Positions 1-7,734 are shown, counted from the stretch's first letter. The stretch is DNA of 12,327 bases from Bacteroidales bacterium UBA4345 (GCA_002396385.1 DGTD01000016.1:1-12327), one strand, 5' to 3'. Notes: generated from the letters alone by a model not told the origin. Translations and numbers: made by a program.

Positions 1-393
1 CCAACACAATAAGGATTAAGACAGTGAGTATTCACGCTGTAAATCCACGCTTTCTGCACGCTCAGAGACCATACTCCAACACAATAAGGATTAAGACACT
101 TCATCTCCTCATCCAATGCTAGAAGAGCTGTAACTCAGAGACCATACTCCAACACAATAAGGATTAAGACTATGTTGTAATCTTCCAAGTACGACCAAGT
201 TCATCATCCTCAGAGACCATACTCCAAAACAATAAGGATTAAGACAGTACTGAGTTTTTTCTTGTTCCGCTTATGGACTTCCTCAGAGACCATACTCCAA
301 AACAATAAGGATTAAGACTTTAATTAGCATTAGTTATTTAACCATCAACAACTAATCTCAGAGACCATACTCCAAAACCATAAGGTTGATAAA
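1..393 (+). CRISPR. CRISPR array, trailer end (5 complete or partial repeats plus a degenerate last repeat)
   Basis: A 37-bp repeat starting CTCAGAGACC and ending GGATTAAGAC occurs at 61-97, 134-170, 209-245 and 282-318. A truncated copy (its last 22 bases) lies at 1-22 and a degenerate copy at 357-393. The five spacers (23-60, 98-133, 171-208, 246-281, 319-356) are 36-38 bp and unrelated to one another. Orientation is inferred: the last 8 bases, ATTAAGAC, resemble the ATTGAAAC/G 5' handle of crRNAs from many type I and III systems, and the only degenerate repeat is on the right, as expected for the leader-distal end. The repeat has no strong internal hairpin, which also fits a class 1 system, but without cas genes the subtype cannot be assigned. 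The array runs off the left edge, so the leader is outside the window. There is no second array and no adaptation or effector gene here. Confidence 0.97.
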
Positions 394-404
394 CCGATAA
401 GGTT
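357..404 (+). repeat. Degenerate terminal CRISPR repeat with short imperfect duplication
   Basis: The first 21 bases of this repeat match the last intact copies exactly (the CCAAAAC variant). The 3' part then diverges: CATAAGGTTGATAAA replaces AATAAGGATTAAGAC. The diverged end is partly repeated just beyond it: AAACCATAAGGTT at 375-387 and AAACCGATAAGGTT at 391-404. This marks the end of the array. Loss of the repeat's 3' end, which would form the crRNA 5' handle, fits a non-functional trailer repeat. Confidence 0.85.
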
Positions 405-479
405 AGGGGATGAAGAACAGACATGACCTTCCACTTTCAACTATAAACTATGGACTATCATCTCAAACAAAACCGCATA

Positions 480-487
480 TAATTTTG
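480..487 (+). promoter_or_regulatory. Candidate Bacteroidetes -7 promoter element for the dicarboxylate carrier
   Basis: TAATTTTG matches TAnnTTTG, the -7 element recognised by the primary sigma factor of Bacteroidetes, and lies 66 bases before the start codon at 554. No clear TTG -33 element is visible about 20 bases upstream, so the call rests on one box in an A/T-rich region. Confidence 0.4.
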
Positions 488-553
488 AAAATCCAAATAA
501 AATGTTGATATTTAGTAAATCAAATACTGACTTAAACTAAAAAACACAACAAT

Positions 554-1918
554 ATGCTATTAATGATTATCCAACTGCTAGTTGTTTTACTAGCGCTTTA
601 TGTGGGCTCACGATACGGTTCGTTGGCTCTGGGAGCCATTTCTGGTATCGGTTTGGCGATACTTGTACTTGGATTCAACTTGAAACCCGGCACTCCTCCT
701 ACCGATGTTATCTATATTATTATAGCCGCTGTGACCTGCGCTGGCATGCTTCAGGCGGCTGGTGGCATGGACTGGATGATTCAACTGGCAGAAAAACTGT
801 TACGCAGCCATCCAAGCAGCATAACGTTTTTAGCGCCATTGTGTACCTTTTTCCTGACCGTAATGGTGGGAACGGGTCATGTGGTATACACCCTTATGCC
901 CATCATCTGCGACATATCGTTGAAACAAGGTATACGTCCGGAGCGGCCATGCGGCGTGGCATCTATTGCCAGCCAGGTGGGTATAACCTGCTCTCCGATT
1001 GCCGCCGCCGTTGCTTCGTTTGTAACCATCTCGCACGTTTCGGGTTTCGAGGTCAGCAACCTCCAGGTTATTGCTATCACCATTCCCGCTTGTCTCTGCG
1101 GTTTGATGTGTGCTGCCGCTGCCTCGTACAAACGCGGACTAGACCTCGACAAAGACCCGCAGTTCCAGGCTCGTTGCAAAGATCCGGAAACGTATAAATA
1201 TATGTACGGCAATTCGGCCACCTTGTTAGACAAGAAAATCAGCAAAGAGGCGAAGTGGAGTGTGTACATATTTATTGGAGCCTTGGCGCTCATCGTTCTA
1301 TTCTCTGTCTGCCAAATTGCGGGACACGACATACGTCCGGCATTTCCAGTTATGAAGAACGGAGTTGAAAAAATGACGCCTATCGGCATGAACATCATCA
1401 TCCAGATTGTGATGATAGCAGCGGCTGCCCTTATGATTTTGGTGGCCAAAGCTGAACCAAAGAAGGCGATGCAGGGTTCGGTGTGGCAGTCGGGTATGGT
1501 AGCCGTAGTGGCAATTTACGGTATTGCGTGGTTGGCCGACACCTATTTCAGTAACTATATGGTTGAAATGAAGGCCAGTTTGGGCAGCATAGTCGAGCAA
1601 TATCCGTGGGCCATAGCGTTCGTTTTCTTTGCTGTCTCGGTACTCATCAATTCACAAGGAGCGGTTGTTGTTTCAATGCTACCGCTGGCATATTCACTTG
1701 GCATTTCGGGTCCGGTATTGCTTGGATTACTTCCTTCTGTGTACGGGTACTTCTTCATACCGAACTATCCGTCAGATATCGCAACGGTCAATTTCGACCG
1801 TTCCGGGACCACAATCATCGGCAAATATCTGCTTAACCATTCGTTCATGATGCCAGGACTCATCAGTGTAACGATATCGTGCCTCGTTGGTTATTTGCTG
1901 TCGATGCTGTTCTTTTAA
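554..1918 (+). CDS. dcuB: Anaerobic C4-dicarboxylate transporter, DcuA/DcuB family
   Basis: This is an inner-membrane carrier that in characterised relatives exchanges or takes up fumarate, malate, aspartate and succinate during anaerobic growth. At 454 aa it is close to E. coli DcuB (446 aa). It is almost entirely hydrophobic helices, with family signatures I recognise: GTGHVVYT at residues 106-113, RPERP at 128-132, SQVGITCSP at 140-148, an ATLLDKK loop motif near 220, and PSDIATVNFDRSGTT ending near residue 420, followed by NHSF. The predicted cytoplasmic middle loop (about 190-230) is the main charged stretch. A second Met at residue 4 could also be the start; no Shine-Dalgarno sequence helps choose. 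The gene stands alone between the CRISPR trailer and a terminator, with no asparaginase, aspartase or fumarate reductase beside it, so the substrate cannot be narrowed by context. It probably supports succinate export in fumarate respiration. The family call is firm; DcuA versus DcuB is less certain. Confidence 0.93.
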   Translation: MLLMIIQLLVVLLALYVGSRYGSLALGAISGIGLAILVLGFNLKPGTPPTDVIYIIIAAVTCAGMLQAAGGMDWMIQLAEKLLRSHPSSITFLAPLCTFFLTVMVGTGHVVYTLMPIICDISLKQGIRPERPCGVASIASQVGITCSPIAAAVASFVTISHVSGFEVSNLQVIAITIPACLCGLMCAAAASYKRGLDLDKDPQFQARCKDPETYKYMYGNSATLLDKKISKEAKWSVYIFIGALALIVLFSVCQIAGHDIRPAFPVMKNGVEKMTPIGMNIIIQIVMIAAAALMILVAKAEPKKAMQGSVWQSGMVAVVAIYGIAWLADTYFSNYMVEMKASLGSIVEQYPWAIAFVFFAVSVLINSQGAVVVSMLPLAYSLGISGPVLLGLLPSVYGYFFIPNYPSDIATVNFDRSGTTIIGKYLLNHSFMMPGLISVTISCLVGYLLSMLFF

Positions 1919-1940
1919 TGTGCAGCCAGAACTGATACAA

Positions 1941-1980
1941 GAGCCGTGATAGGGTCACCCGTCACGGCTTTTCTTTTTCC
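1941..1980 (+). terminator. Rho-independent terminator after the dicarboxylate carrier
   Basis: AGCCGTGA (1942-1949) pairs with TCACGGCT (1962-1969), an 8-bp G/C-rich stem with a 12-base loop. The right arm runs into TTTTCTTTTT. It lies 22 bases after the stop codon. Confidence 0.85.
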
Positions 1981-2386
1981 CCTATGGTTCAATCTGACAA
2001 GGGGGGGCGGGAAGAGCCGCCATTAAACAACGCGCTGGCGTGTCGGGGCGACGACCGTATGATAATACGTGGAAAGGTTTAGCCAGAGCGGCCTATAATC
2101 GATATGACGAATCGTCAATCAGGTTGATTTTCGGAGACCAGAAATGACTGATATCCGATGAAAAGGGCATTTTTTACATCATTTTTATTACATTTCTGCA
2201 TAAATCTATCAAACAAAAAAATCCTAAAGTATTTCCTAAAAAGTAATACAATGTATTTGATATTATAACTAACTTGCAGTCGTAATTAAGGGTAAGATAA
2301 CAGTGCATTTATTTGATGTAGTGTATGTAATATAGGTTATTAAGTGCTGTTATTTTGTAGTTGTTAAAAAGTAAATTTAATATCAA
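1981..2386. other. Gene-free stretch upstream of the CotH operon
   Basis: No convincing coding region was found in any frame. The left third (about 2001-2100) is G/C-rich and includes a run of seven G at 2001-2007. The right part (about 2160-2386) is strongly A/T-rich, as expected for a promoter region. A perfect inverted repeat TGACGA-A-TCGTCA lies at 2105-2117. Only imperfect -7 boxes are present, TGTATTTG at 2252-2259 and TATTTTG at 2351-2357, neither with a clear -33 partner. The operon promoter is probably here but cannot be placed with confidence. Confidence 0.6.
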
Positions 2387-2890
2387 ATGAGTAAAACACA
2401 ATCATCGTTGTTGTTATGTTTTGGCCTTTTATTTTCCCTGCCGTCGGCGGTTGTTGGCGGAGAAACGGGAAAATGCCTGTTGCTAAAACTGAACGGAGCT
2501 GAAACGGTATCCGTCAGCCTCGACAAAATCCCACAATACTGGGTGGCAGGAAACTCGTTGTACTTGAAGACGCCCGAAGACATACAGAAGTACGAAATCG
2601 GGGCTGTAAAAGAGATTGTTTTCCAAGACAGCGGCCTTTCCCGTTCAGAAACATTTGCGTCAGAAGTTCTGTCGGTATATCCTACACTGACCACCGACTA
2701 TGTTTTTGTGTCAGGAAAAATGGGCGGGAACATCCGCATAACATCGGCCGATGGAAAAACAATGGCAGTTCGTGCCGAGAAATCGGGCGATGCTATCCAG
2801 TTAAATGTGGCAGACTATCCGACCGGCGTTTATTACGTGTCGTGTGACGGAAAGTCGTACAAGATTATAAAAGGCCAATTGGTGAAGTAG
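2387..2890 (+). CDS. Small secreted protein with T9SS type A-like sorting tail, first gene of CotH operon
   Basis: This 167-aa protein has a signal peptide (about residues 1-23), a small domain at about 29-80 and a C-terminal domain at about 94-167. The tail has the layout of Bacteroidetes T9SS type A sorting domains: an SVYPT opening, a strand ending in ITSADGKTM, then YPTGVYYVSCDG and a Lys-rich end, KSYKIIKG. Such tails normally carry a large cargo to the cell surface; here almost nothing precedes the tail. The middle domain (VSLDKI, then LKTPE, then IGAVKEIVF) resembles residues 31-63 of the 1045-aa protein in the same operon (FGLDKI, then LKTA, then IGSVKRITF), so the two share an N-terminal module. 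No enzymatic motif is visible. The next gene starts 40 bases downstream. It may be a surface partner or substrate of the CotH proteins; that is inference. The export route depends on whether the host has T9SS, which the window does not show. Confidence 0.75.
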   Translation: MSKTQSSLLLCFGLLFSLPSAVVGGETGKCLLLKLNGAETVSVSLDKIPQYWVAGNSLYLKTPEDIQKYEIGAVKEIVFQDSGLSRSETFASEVLSVYPTLTTDYVFVSGKMGGNIRITSADGKTMAVRAEKSGDAIQLNVADYPTGVYYVSCDGKSYKIIKGQLVK

Positions 2891-2930
2891 CCATACTTCC
2901 GTTGTAAAACACAAATAAGGAATTTATGTT

Positions 2931-4514
2931 ATGAGAAAAATTTACACATATACCTTACTCGCATTCTCCGCAACCGCCCAGCTACAGGCCCAGGGTAATG
3001 TCACCATCGAGTTTGACAATTCGACATTGGTGCTTCCTGCCACTGCTGTAGACCTAATGCAGTCTGACACGGTATTACAGCGTGTCGACCTGTCATACGG
3101 TTCCGGCAACCAGTCAATAGTAACTTCGGACACCCTTGCGCCCGAAGCCGTGAATCTTGCCAACGAGAAACCCCAGAGTTTCAATGTCCTGAACTCGTTC
3201 AGCCTGAAAAAAAACGACAACCCCGGTGTACGGGAAGACATTACGGTAGAACTAGGTGCACAAAAAACAGCCCTGATCGTGTTACCATATCTGGCAAGTG
3301 TCAACTCGCTCACCCCCTCGTTCCAAACAACAGGAGCGCACATCTTCATTAATGGGAAGTTGTGGCAGAGTGGCAGTAAAGTCGACTTTAGCGAACCGGC
3401 CCAAATAAAAGTGGTTTCCTTTAACGGCGATGTACGCACCTACAGTGTAACCGTCAGCAGAACCAGTCTGCCCTATGTGGTGTTGAATACCGAGGGGAAG
3501 GGCATAGAGAAAGAATGGACACCCACCAAACTGACCATTGACGGGAACGATGAGGGAACACTGAACATTAAGGGTAAAGGCAGTCATTTCGGCGCTGGGT
3601 TGAAGAACAACTACGCACTAAAGTTCGAAAGCAAAAAGAGCCTGCTGGGCATAACCAAGAACAAGCGCTGGCTGCTGGTTGCCAACGAGGCAGACAAATT
3701 GCTTATCAGGTCACAACTGGGTTACTGGTTGGGCAAACAACTCACTAACGACCAGTGGATTCCAGAAATCAGGCCTGTAAATCTTACCATTGATGGAGCA
3801 TTTGCCGGGTGTTACACACTGGTTGAGCAACCACGCATCTGTAAGGGACGCTTTGAAGACGGTTATCTGCTCTCGGTAGAAAAAAGCGCCGATGCGTTTG
3901 AAGAAGCCTTCCGTACGAAAGGTACAAAGACAATAATGGCATTCGAAGACCCTGAAACAGGTAGCAAGGGAACGGGCCTGGTCCGCACGAAAGACAAGAT
4001 AGACAAGTTCGAGAAAGCACTGGAGAAGGGCGACTGGACAACAGTACAACAGGTTGCCAATCTGGAGTCGATGGCCAACTGGCTTGTCATCAGCGAGATT
4101 GCCTACAACACCGATGCGTTTTCCGAAGACACCTACATCCATGTTGACGCTAATGGCAAAATAGCATTCATGCCCGCCTGGGAGCTAAGGAAGGCTTTTG
4201 CTGCCGAAAGCAATGGCTACACGGGTTGGGTAGCAGCTGAAACGCCATGGATGAGTATGCTGATGAAGAACAACGATTTTGTTTCGTTAGTAAAGAAGCA
4301 ATACGCTAAAATACGCTCATCGAAAAACGAGCTCTACTCCTACATCGACCAGCAGACAAAAATACTGCGTGAGGCCGGTATTGGTGACAACACCGTATGG
4401 AAAAACCTCAGCAACGATACCTATGGAAACGCTGCTGCCGCCTACGATGCTGAGACAGAACGTTTAAAAAATTGGTTGGAAAGCCGCATGAACTGGCTCG
4501 ACACCCAGTGGTAA
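2931..4514 (+). CDS. Secreted CotH-family protein, single module, probable pseudokinase
   Basis: This 527-aa protein starts with a Sec signal peptide (about 1-20, ending LQAQ). A short region of unknown fold follows, then an Ig-like domain resembling DUF5018 (about 88-175; PYLASVNSLTPSF, then FNGDVRTYSVTV). The rest (about 185-527) is a CotH domain: IKGKGS at 213-218, NYALKF with K231, NKRWLLVAN, a VNLTIDG strand, and EQ at 299-300. CotH proteins are atypical protein kinases first described in spore-coat phosphorylation. The catalytic-loop Asp position may be kept (D395 in NTDAF), but the expected WDxD metal motif reads WELR (417-420), and the usual RGNST reads KGKGS, so activity is doubtful. 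It ends with NWLESRMNWLD, like the first module of the next protein. An ATG at 2926 is followed directly by a stop codon, so 2931 is the start. It lies 18 bases before the next gene, almost certainly cotranscribed. Confidence 0.87.
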   Translation: MRKIYTYTLLAFSATAQLQAQGNVTIEFDNSTLVLPATAVDLMQSDTVLQRVDLSYGSGNQSIVTSDTLAPEAVNLANEKPQSFNVLNSFSLKKNDNPGVREDITVELGAQKTALIVLPYLASVNSLTPSFQTTGAHIFINGKLWQSGSKVDFSEPAQIKVVSFNGDVRTYSVTVSRTSLPYVVLNTEGKGIEKEWTPTKLTIDGNDEGTLNIKGKGSHFGAGLKNNYALKFESKKSLLGITKNKRWLLVANEADKLLIRSQLGYWLGKQLTNDQWIPEIRPVNLTIDGAFAGCYTLVEQPRICKGRFEDGYLLSVEKSADAFEEAFRTKGTKTIMAFEDPETGSKGTGLVRTKDKIDKFEKALEKGDWTTVQQVANLESMANWLVISEIAYNTDAFSEDTYIHVDANGKIAFMPAWELRKAFAAESNGYTGWVAAETPWMSMLMKNNDFVSLVKKQYAKIRSSKNELYSYIDQQTKILREAGIGDNTVWKNLSNDTYGNAAAAYDAETERLKNWLESRMNWLDTQW

Positions 4515-4532
4515 ACATCCAAAAAAAGAAGT

Positions 4533-7500
4533 ATGAAAAGAACTGAATTAATTACTATAATGTTGCTGGCGTCGGTTGCCGGTAACGCGCAGACAGTAGG
4601 TGTAGGCAAAGGTGACACTTTCGGTCTCGACAAGATAGATACGGCTTACAGCGATGGAGAGAACCACATATTGAAGACGGCTTTCCCTATCGGCAGTGTC
4701 AAACGTATAACTTTCACACAAAACAATGTTCCTAATTTGGAAATGGCTGACAATGCCACAGAAGGTAACAGTTTAAAGCGTGTCTTCTTCACTCCACAAG
4801 CCAACAACGGGAAGGTTTTGGCTACGGTTGAGGGGGTGAAAGAGGGCAATGTCTTTAGTGTGTTTATTCCGTACCTTACCGATTTCAGCCAGTTGAAGGC
4901 TTCATTTGTCTCTACTGGCGATGTTTGGGTGAATGGCGCCCTTCAGAAGAGCGGAATTTCAAGCAACTCGTTCAACAACGTGGTCACCTACAAGGTGGTT
5001 TCACAAACTGGCGATGTACAGACTTACCAGGTGAAGGTCTATAACAGCAAGTTACCGGTGGTAAAGATCAACACGACTTGCGAAGTGCCTCTGAAACGTT
5101 GGAGCGACGCCTATAGTGCTACCATCGCCACAGCCGGCAATGAAGAAGTTGCAGATTTCACCACCCAGATAAAAGGTAAGGGTAGCCGTTATTCGTTGGA
5201 AAAGAAAAGGTCGCTGAACCTGAAGTTGGAAAACAAGTCCGATTTTCTGGGTATGGGCAAAAGCAAGCGCTGGGTTTTGCTGTCGAACAGCCAAGACGCT
5301 TCAATGCTTCGCACGCAGGCAGGCAGGGCAGTCGCTTCCGTCCTTGACGGACTGGCATGGAACGCGTCGGAAGAACCTGTAGAACTGGTTGTGGGTAACC
5401 GTCATATGGGAACCTACTTCCTAAGTGAACAAGTCCGTGTCGAAAAAGATAAAGTAAACGCAAGCACGCTCTGGCAACTGGCAACGTCGGCTGAACCAGA
5501 TGAAATAGCATTCAAGTCTGACTTTACCAAACAGTTTTGTGTGCTGGAAGACGCGGCGGACGACTTGACAAAAGCTCAGGCAGAAGAAGCGTTCAACATT
5601 GTACGCACTTTCGAAAACAGGCTATACCAGAATGACTTTGTCAACGTCAAAACTAATTATAAAGACATAATTGACCTGAACAGCTTTGCCGACTGGCTGA
5701 TAGCCAACGAAGTGGTAAAGAATCCGGATGCATTCGAAGAAGCCTACTTCTATATTAACGCCGAGGGTAAAGTAGCTATGGGTCCGATTGGCGTAGCTGC
5801 CGAATTTGCCGGCAATAACGGACAGTCTGCCACTGGTTATGCGGTACGTAACACCGGTTGGTTCGACCGTATGATGCAGGATCCGATTTTTGCCGCATTG
5901 GTAGCCAAACGTTATGAGACTTTCAAAAGTGACATGAAGAGTGCCGCCTACAGTTCGCTGGAAAGCATGCGTTCTGTACTGAAGACCTCTCAAACCAGCA
6001 ACGAAGACCTTTGGAACGTGTTCGGACTGAGCGGACAACAGACTGCCCAAAAAGAAGCTGCATACTCAAAAGGAATTGACGAATTGAACAATTGGTTGGA
6101 GGAACGCTTCAAATGGTTGGACCTGGCATTCGCCAGTGAGGCGAAAACAGCACGCGAAGATGTACACACATCGATGAATGAGATGAAATCGTTCAAACTG
6201 ACGAAATCGCGTAACGGCGATGCTTTGCTGCAAGACTATACCGCCACCATAAAGGGCGACAGTGTGAAAGTGTTTGTACCTTATCTGGTTCATTTCGATT
6301 TGGTGCCTGATTTTGAAGTGGCCAACGGAGCTACCGTCTATGTCGACAATGCAGAGCAAACCAGTGGTAAGAGTGCCAACAACTTCCTGAAGACACAAAA
6401 TTACAAAGTGGTGGCACAGAACGGCGACGTCCACACTTACAAGGTGTGTGTGTATAATAGTGGAATACCTGTCATATACATTAACACGCCAGGAGGAAAG
6501 GCCATCAACAGCAAAGATACCTGGATTGAGAATACGGAAGTGAGTGTGTATTTGAAGGACGGCCGTCTTAACTATCATGCCGGGCAAGGTATGGCAAACA
6601 TAAAGGGACGTGGAAACTCTACATGGGATGCAACCACAGAAAAACGCCCATACGCCTTGAAACTGAACGAGAAATCGGAGATTTTGGGCATGCTCGAGCA
6701 CAAACGCTGGGTTCTGCTGGCCAATTACTACGACGCCACGTTTTTCCGAAACGACCTCGCCAACTATCTGGCAAAAAAATGTACAAACGCATCTTGGAGT
6801 CCGAGCGGCTACAACGTCGAACTGGTGCTTAATGGCTCACACAAAGGTAACTATTACTTCTGCGAACAAGTCAGGATGTCAGATGTCAGACAAGATGGCG
6901 TATACCTTGTGGAGGCAGACCGTAAGGCAAACTCCGGACAGATTAGAGGAGTGAAGTCGGGGAACTACTTCAACGTGAAAGATCCGGATGTTGACAATAA
7001 CAGCCAAGAGTTGAATTATGTGAAGGAAATACTCGACAACTTCGAGAACACTCTTTACGGTCCTAACTTCCTTGATTCAGAAAAAGGATACAAAAAACTC
7101 GCCGACTTGGAAAGTTTTGTAGACTGGTATCTTATAAAGGAACTTAGTAAGGACTACGACGGCAACATGTTCACAAGCTGCTACTGCCACATTATGGAAG
7201 ACGGACTCATTAAAATGGGACCAATCTGGGACTTTGACCTGGCTTTTGGTGGAAATCCATTCGAAAAAATGTTCGGCGGAGGCATGGGCATGGGCTGGGG
7301 CTGGGGAGGCGGTGGCGGTGGCACCACCGACTACGCCTGGTATAACCAACCAGAAGGCTACCACATAGCCGATGCAGACTGGTTCGTGCAGATGTGGAAA
7401 GACCCTGAATTCAAAGCATTGTTACGCAAACGTGTCGATGCTATGATAGCCGATTTGGACGATATTGACGAGTACATAGATTTCCATACCCGCTTGCTCA

Positions 7501-7670
7501 CGCTCTCAGCCTCGGCAAACAAAGTTGGATTCTCGCAAGGCGGCGGAGGTTTCAGCATGTGGGGACAACAAACCAACAATGGGCCGACTAAAACCTATGC
7601 AGAAGAGATGCAAGTGATAAAAGACTTCGTACGTAACCGTCTGCTGTGGATGCAGAAGGATTTAAAATAG
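4533..7670 (+). CDS. Secreted tandem CotH protein: one degenerate and one apparently intact kinase module
   Basis: This 1045-aa protein has a signal peptide (about 1-19, ending GNAQ), an N-terminal piece shared with the 167-aa protein (about 31-63), an Ig-like domain (82-171), CotH module A (175-535), a second Ig-like domain (551-641) and CotH module C (646-1040). Module C has the canonical motifs: RGNST at 693-697, ALKL with K710, HKRWVLLAN, EQ at 778-779, a catalytic-loop candidate D876 in DYDGN, and GPIWDFDLAFG with D900 and D902. Module A keeps K231, EQ at 299-300 and D399, but has KGKGS for RGNST and GPIGVAAEFAG where WDFD should be. Module C also carries a Gly/Met/Trp-rich insertion (914-930) and a second Gly run (1003-1006). 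CotH kinases phosphorylate Ser/Thr of partner proteins; the substrate here is unknown. No T9SS tail is seen, so the final location (periplasm, outer membrane or outside) is open. Confidence 0.92.
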   Translation: MKRTELITIMLLASVAGNAQTVGVGKGDTFGLDKIDTAYSDGENHILKTAFPIGSVKRITFTQNNVPNLEMADNATEGNSLKRVFFTPQANNGKVLATVEGVKEGNVFSVFIPYLTDFSQLKASFVSTGDVWVNGALQKSGISSNSFNNVVTYKVVSQTGDVQTYQVKVYNSKLPVVKINTTCEVPLKRWSDAYSATIATAGNEEVADFTTQIKGKGSRYSLEKKRSLNLKLENKSDFLGMGKSKRWVLLSNSQDASMLRTQAGRAVASVLDGLAWNASEEPVELVVGNRHMGTYFLSEQVRVEKDKVNASTLWQLATSAEPDEIAFKSDFTKQFCVLEDAADDLTKAQAEEAFNIVRTFENRLYQNDFVNVKTNYKDIIDLNSFADWLIANEVVKNPDAFEEAYFYINAEGKVAMGPIGVAAEFAGNNGQSATGYAVRNTGWFDRMMQDPIFAALVAKRYETFKSDMKSAAYSSLESMRSVLKTSQTSNEDLWNVFGLSGQQTAQKEAAYSKGIDELNNWLEERFKWLDLAFASEAKTAREDVHTSMNEMKSFKLTKSRNGDALLQDYTATIKGDSVKVFVPYLVHFDLVPDFEVANGATVYVDNAEQTSGKSANNFLKTQNYKVVAQNGDVHTYKVCVYNSGIPVIYINTPGGKAINSKDTWIENTEVSVYLKDGRLNYHAGQGMANIKGRGNSTWDATTEKRPYALKLNEKSEILGMLEHKRWVLLANYYDATFFRNDLANYLAKKCTNASWSPSGYNVELVLNGSHKGNYYFCEQVRMSDVRQDGVYLVEADRKANSGQIRGVKSGNYFNVKDPDVDNNSQELNYVKEILDNFENTLYGPNFLDSEKGYKKLADLESFVDWYLIKELSKDYDGNMFTSCYCHIMEDGLIKMGPIWDFDLAFGGNPFEKMFGGGMGMGWGWGGGGGGTTDYAWYNQPEGYHIADADWFVQMWKDPEFKALLRKRVDAMIADLDDIDEYIDFHTRLLTLSASANKVGFSQGGGGFSMWGQQTNNGPTKTYAEEMQVIKDFVRNRLLWMQKDLK

Positions 7671-7693
7671 CCTCATTTCTTTCATTATAAACG

Positions 7694-7734
7694 AAGGGTA
7701 ACAGCCTCTAATTATCAACGGCTGTTACCCTTTT
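7694..7734 (+). terminator. Strong rho-independent terminator closing the CotH operon
   Basis: GGGTAACAGCC (7696-7706) pairs perfectly with GGCTGTTACCC (7720-7730). AA/TT pairs extend the stem to 13 bp around a 13-base loop, and TTTT follows. It lies 24 bases after the stop codon of the 1045-aa gene. Confidence 0.9.

Noticed and set aside
1..553. Search for cas genes or tracrRNA beside the array
   Set aside because: There is no coding frame of useful length before 554, and no anti-repeat was seen downstream; the first gene is a transporter unrelated to CRISPR.
877..1449. Long minus-strand open frame of 190 codons inside the dicarboxylate carrier gene
   Set aside because: It lies entirely opposite a well-recognised DcuA/DcuB gene and its translation shows no domain; it is a shadow of that gene's codon pattern.
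2926..2934. ATG five bases before the start of the 527-aa gene
   Set aside because: It reads ATG TTA TGA and stops at once, so it cannot be the start of the gene.
6066..6701. Minus-strand open frame of 211 codons inside the 1045-aa CotH gene
   Set aside because: It is opposite conserved Ig-like and CotH coding sequence, has no recognisable domain, and is best explained as a shadow frame.
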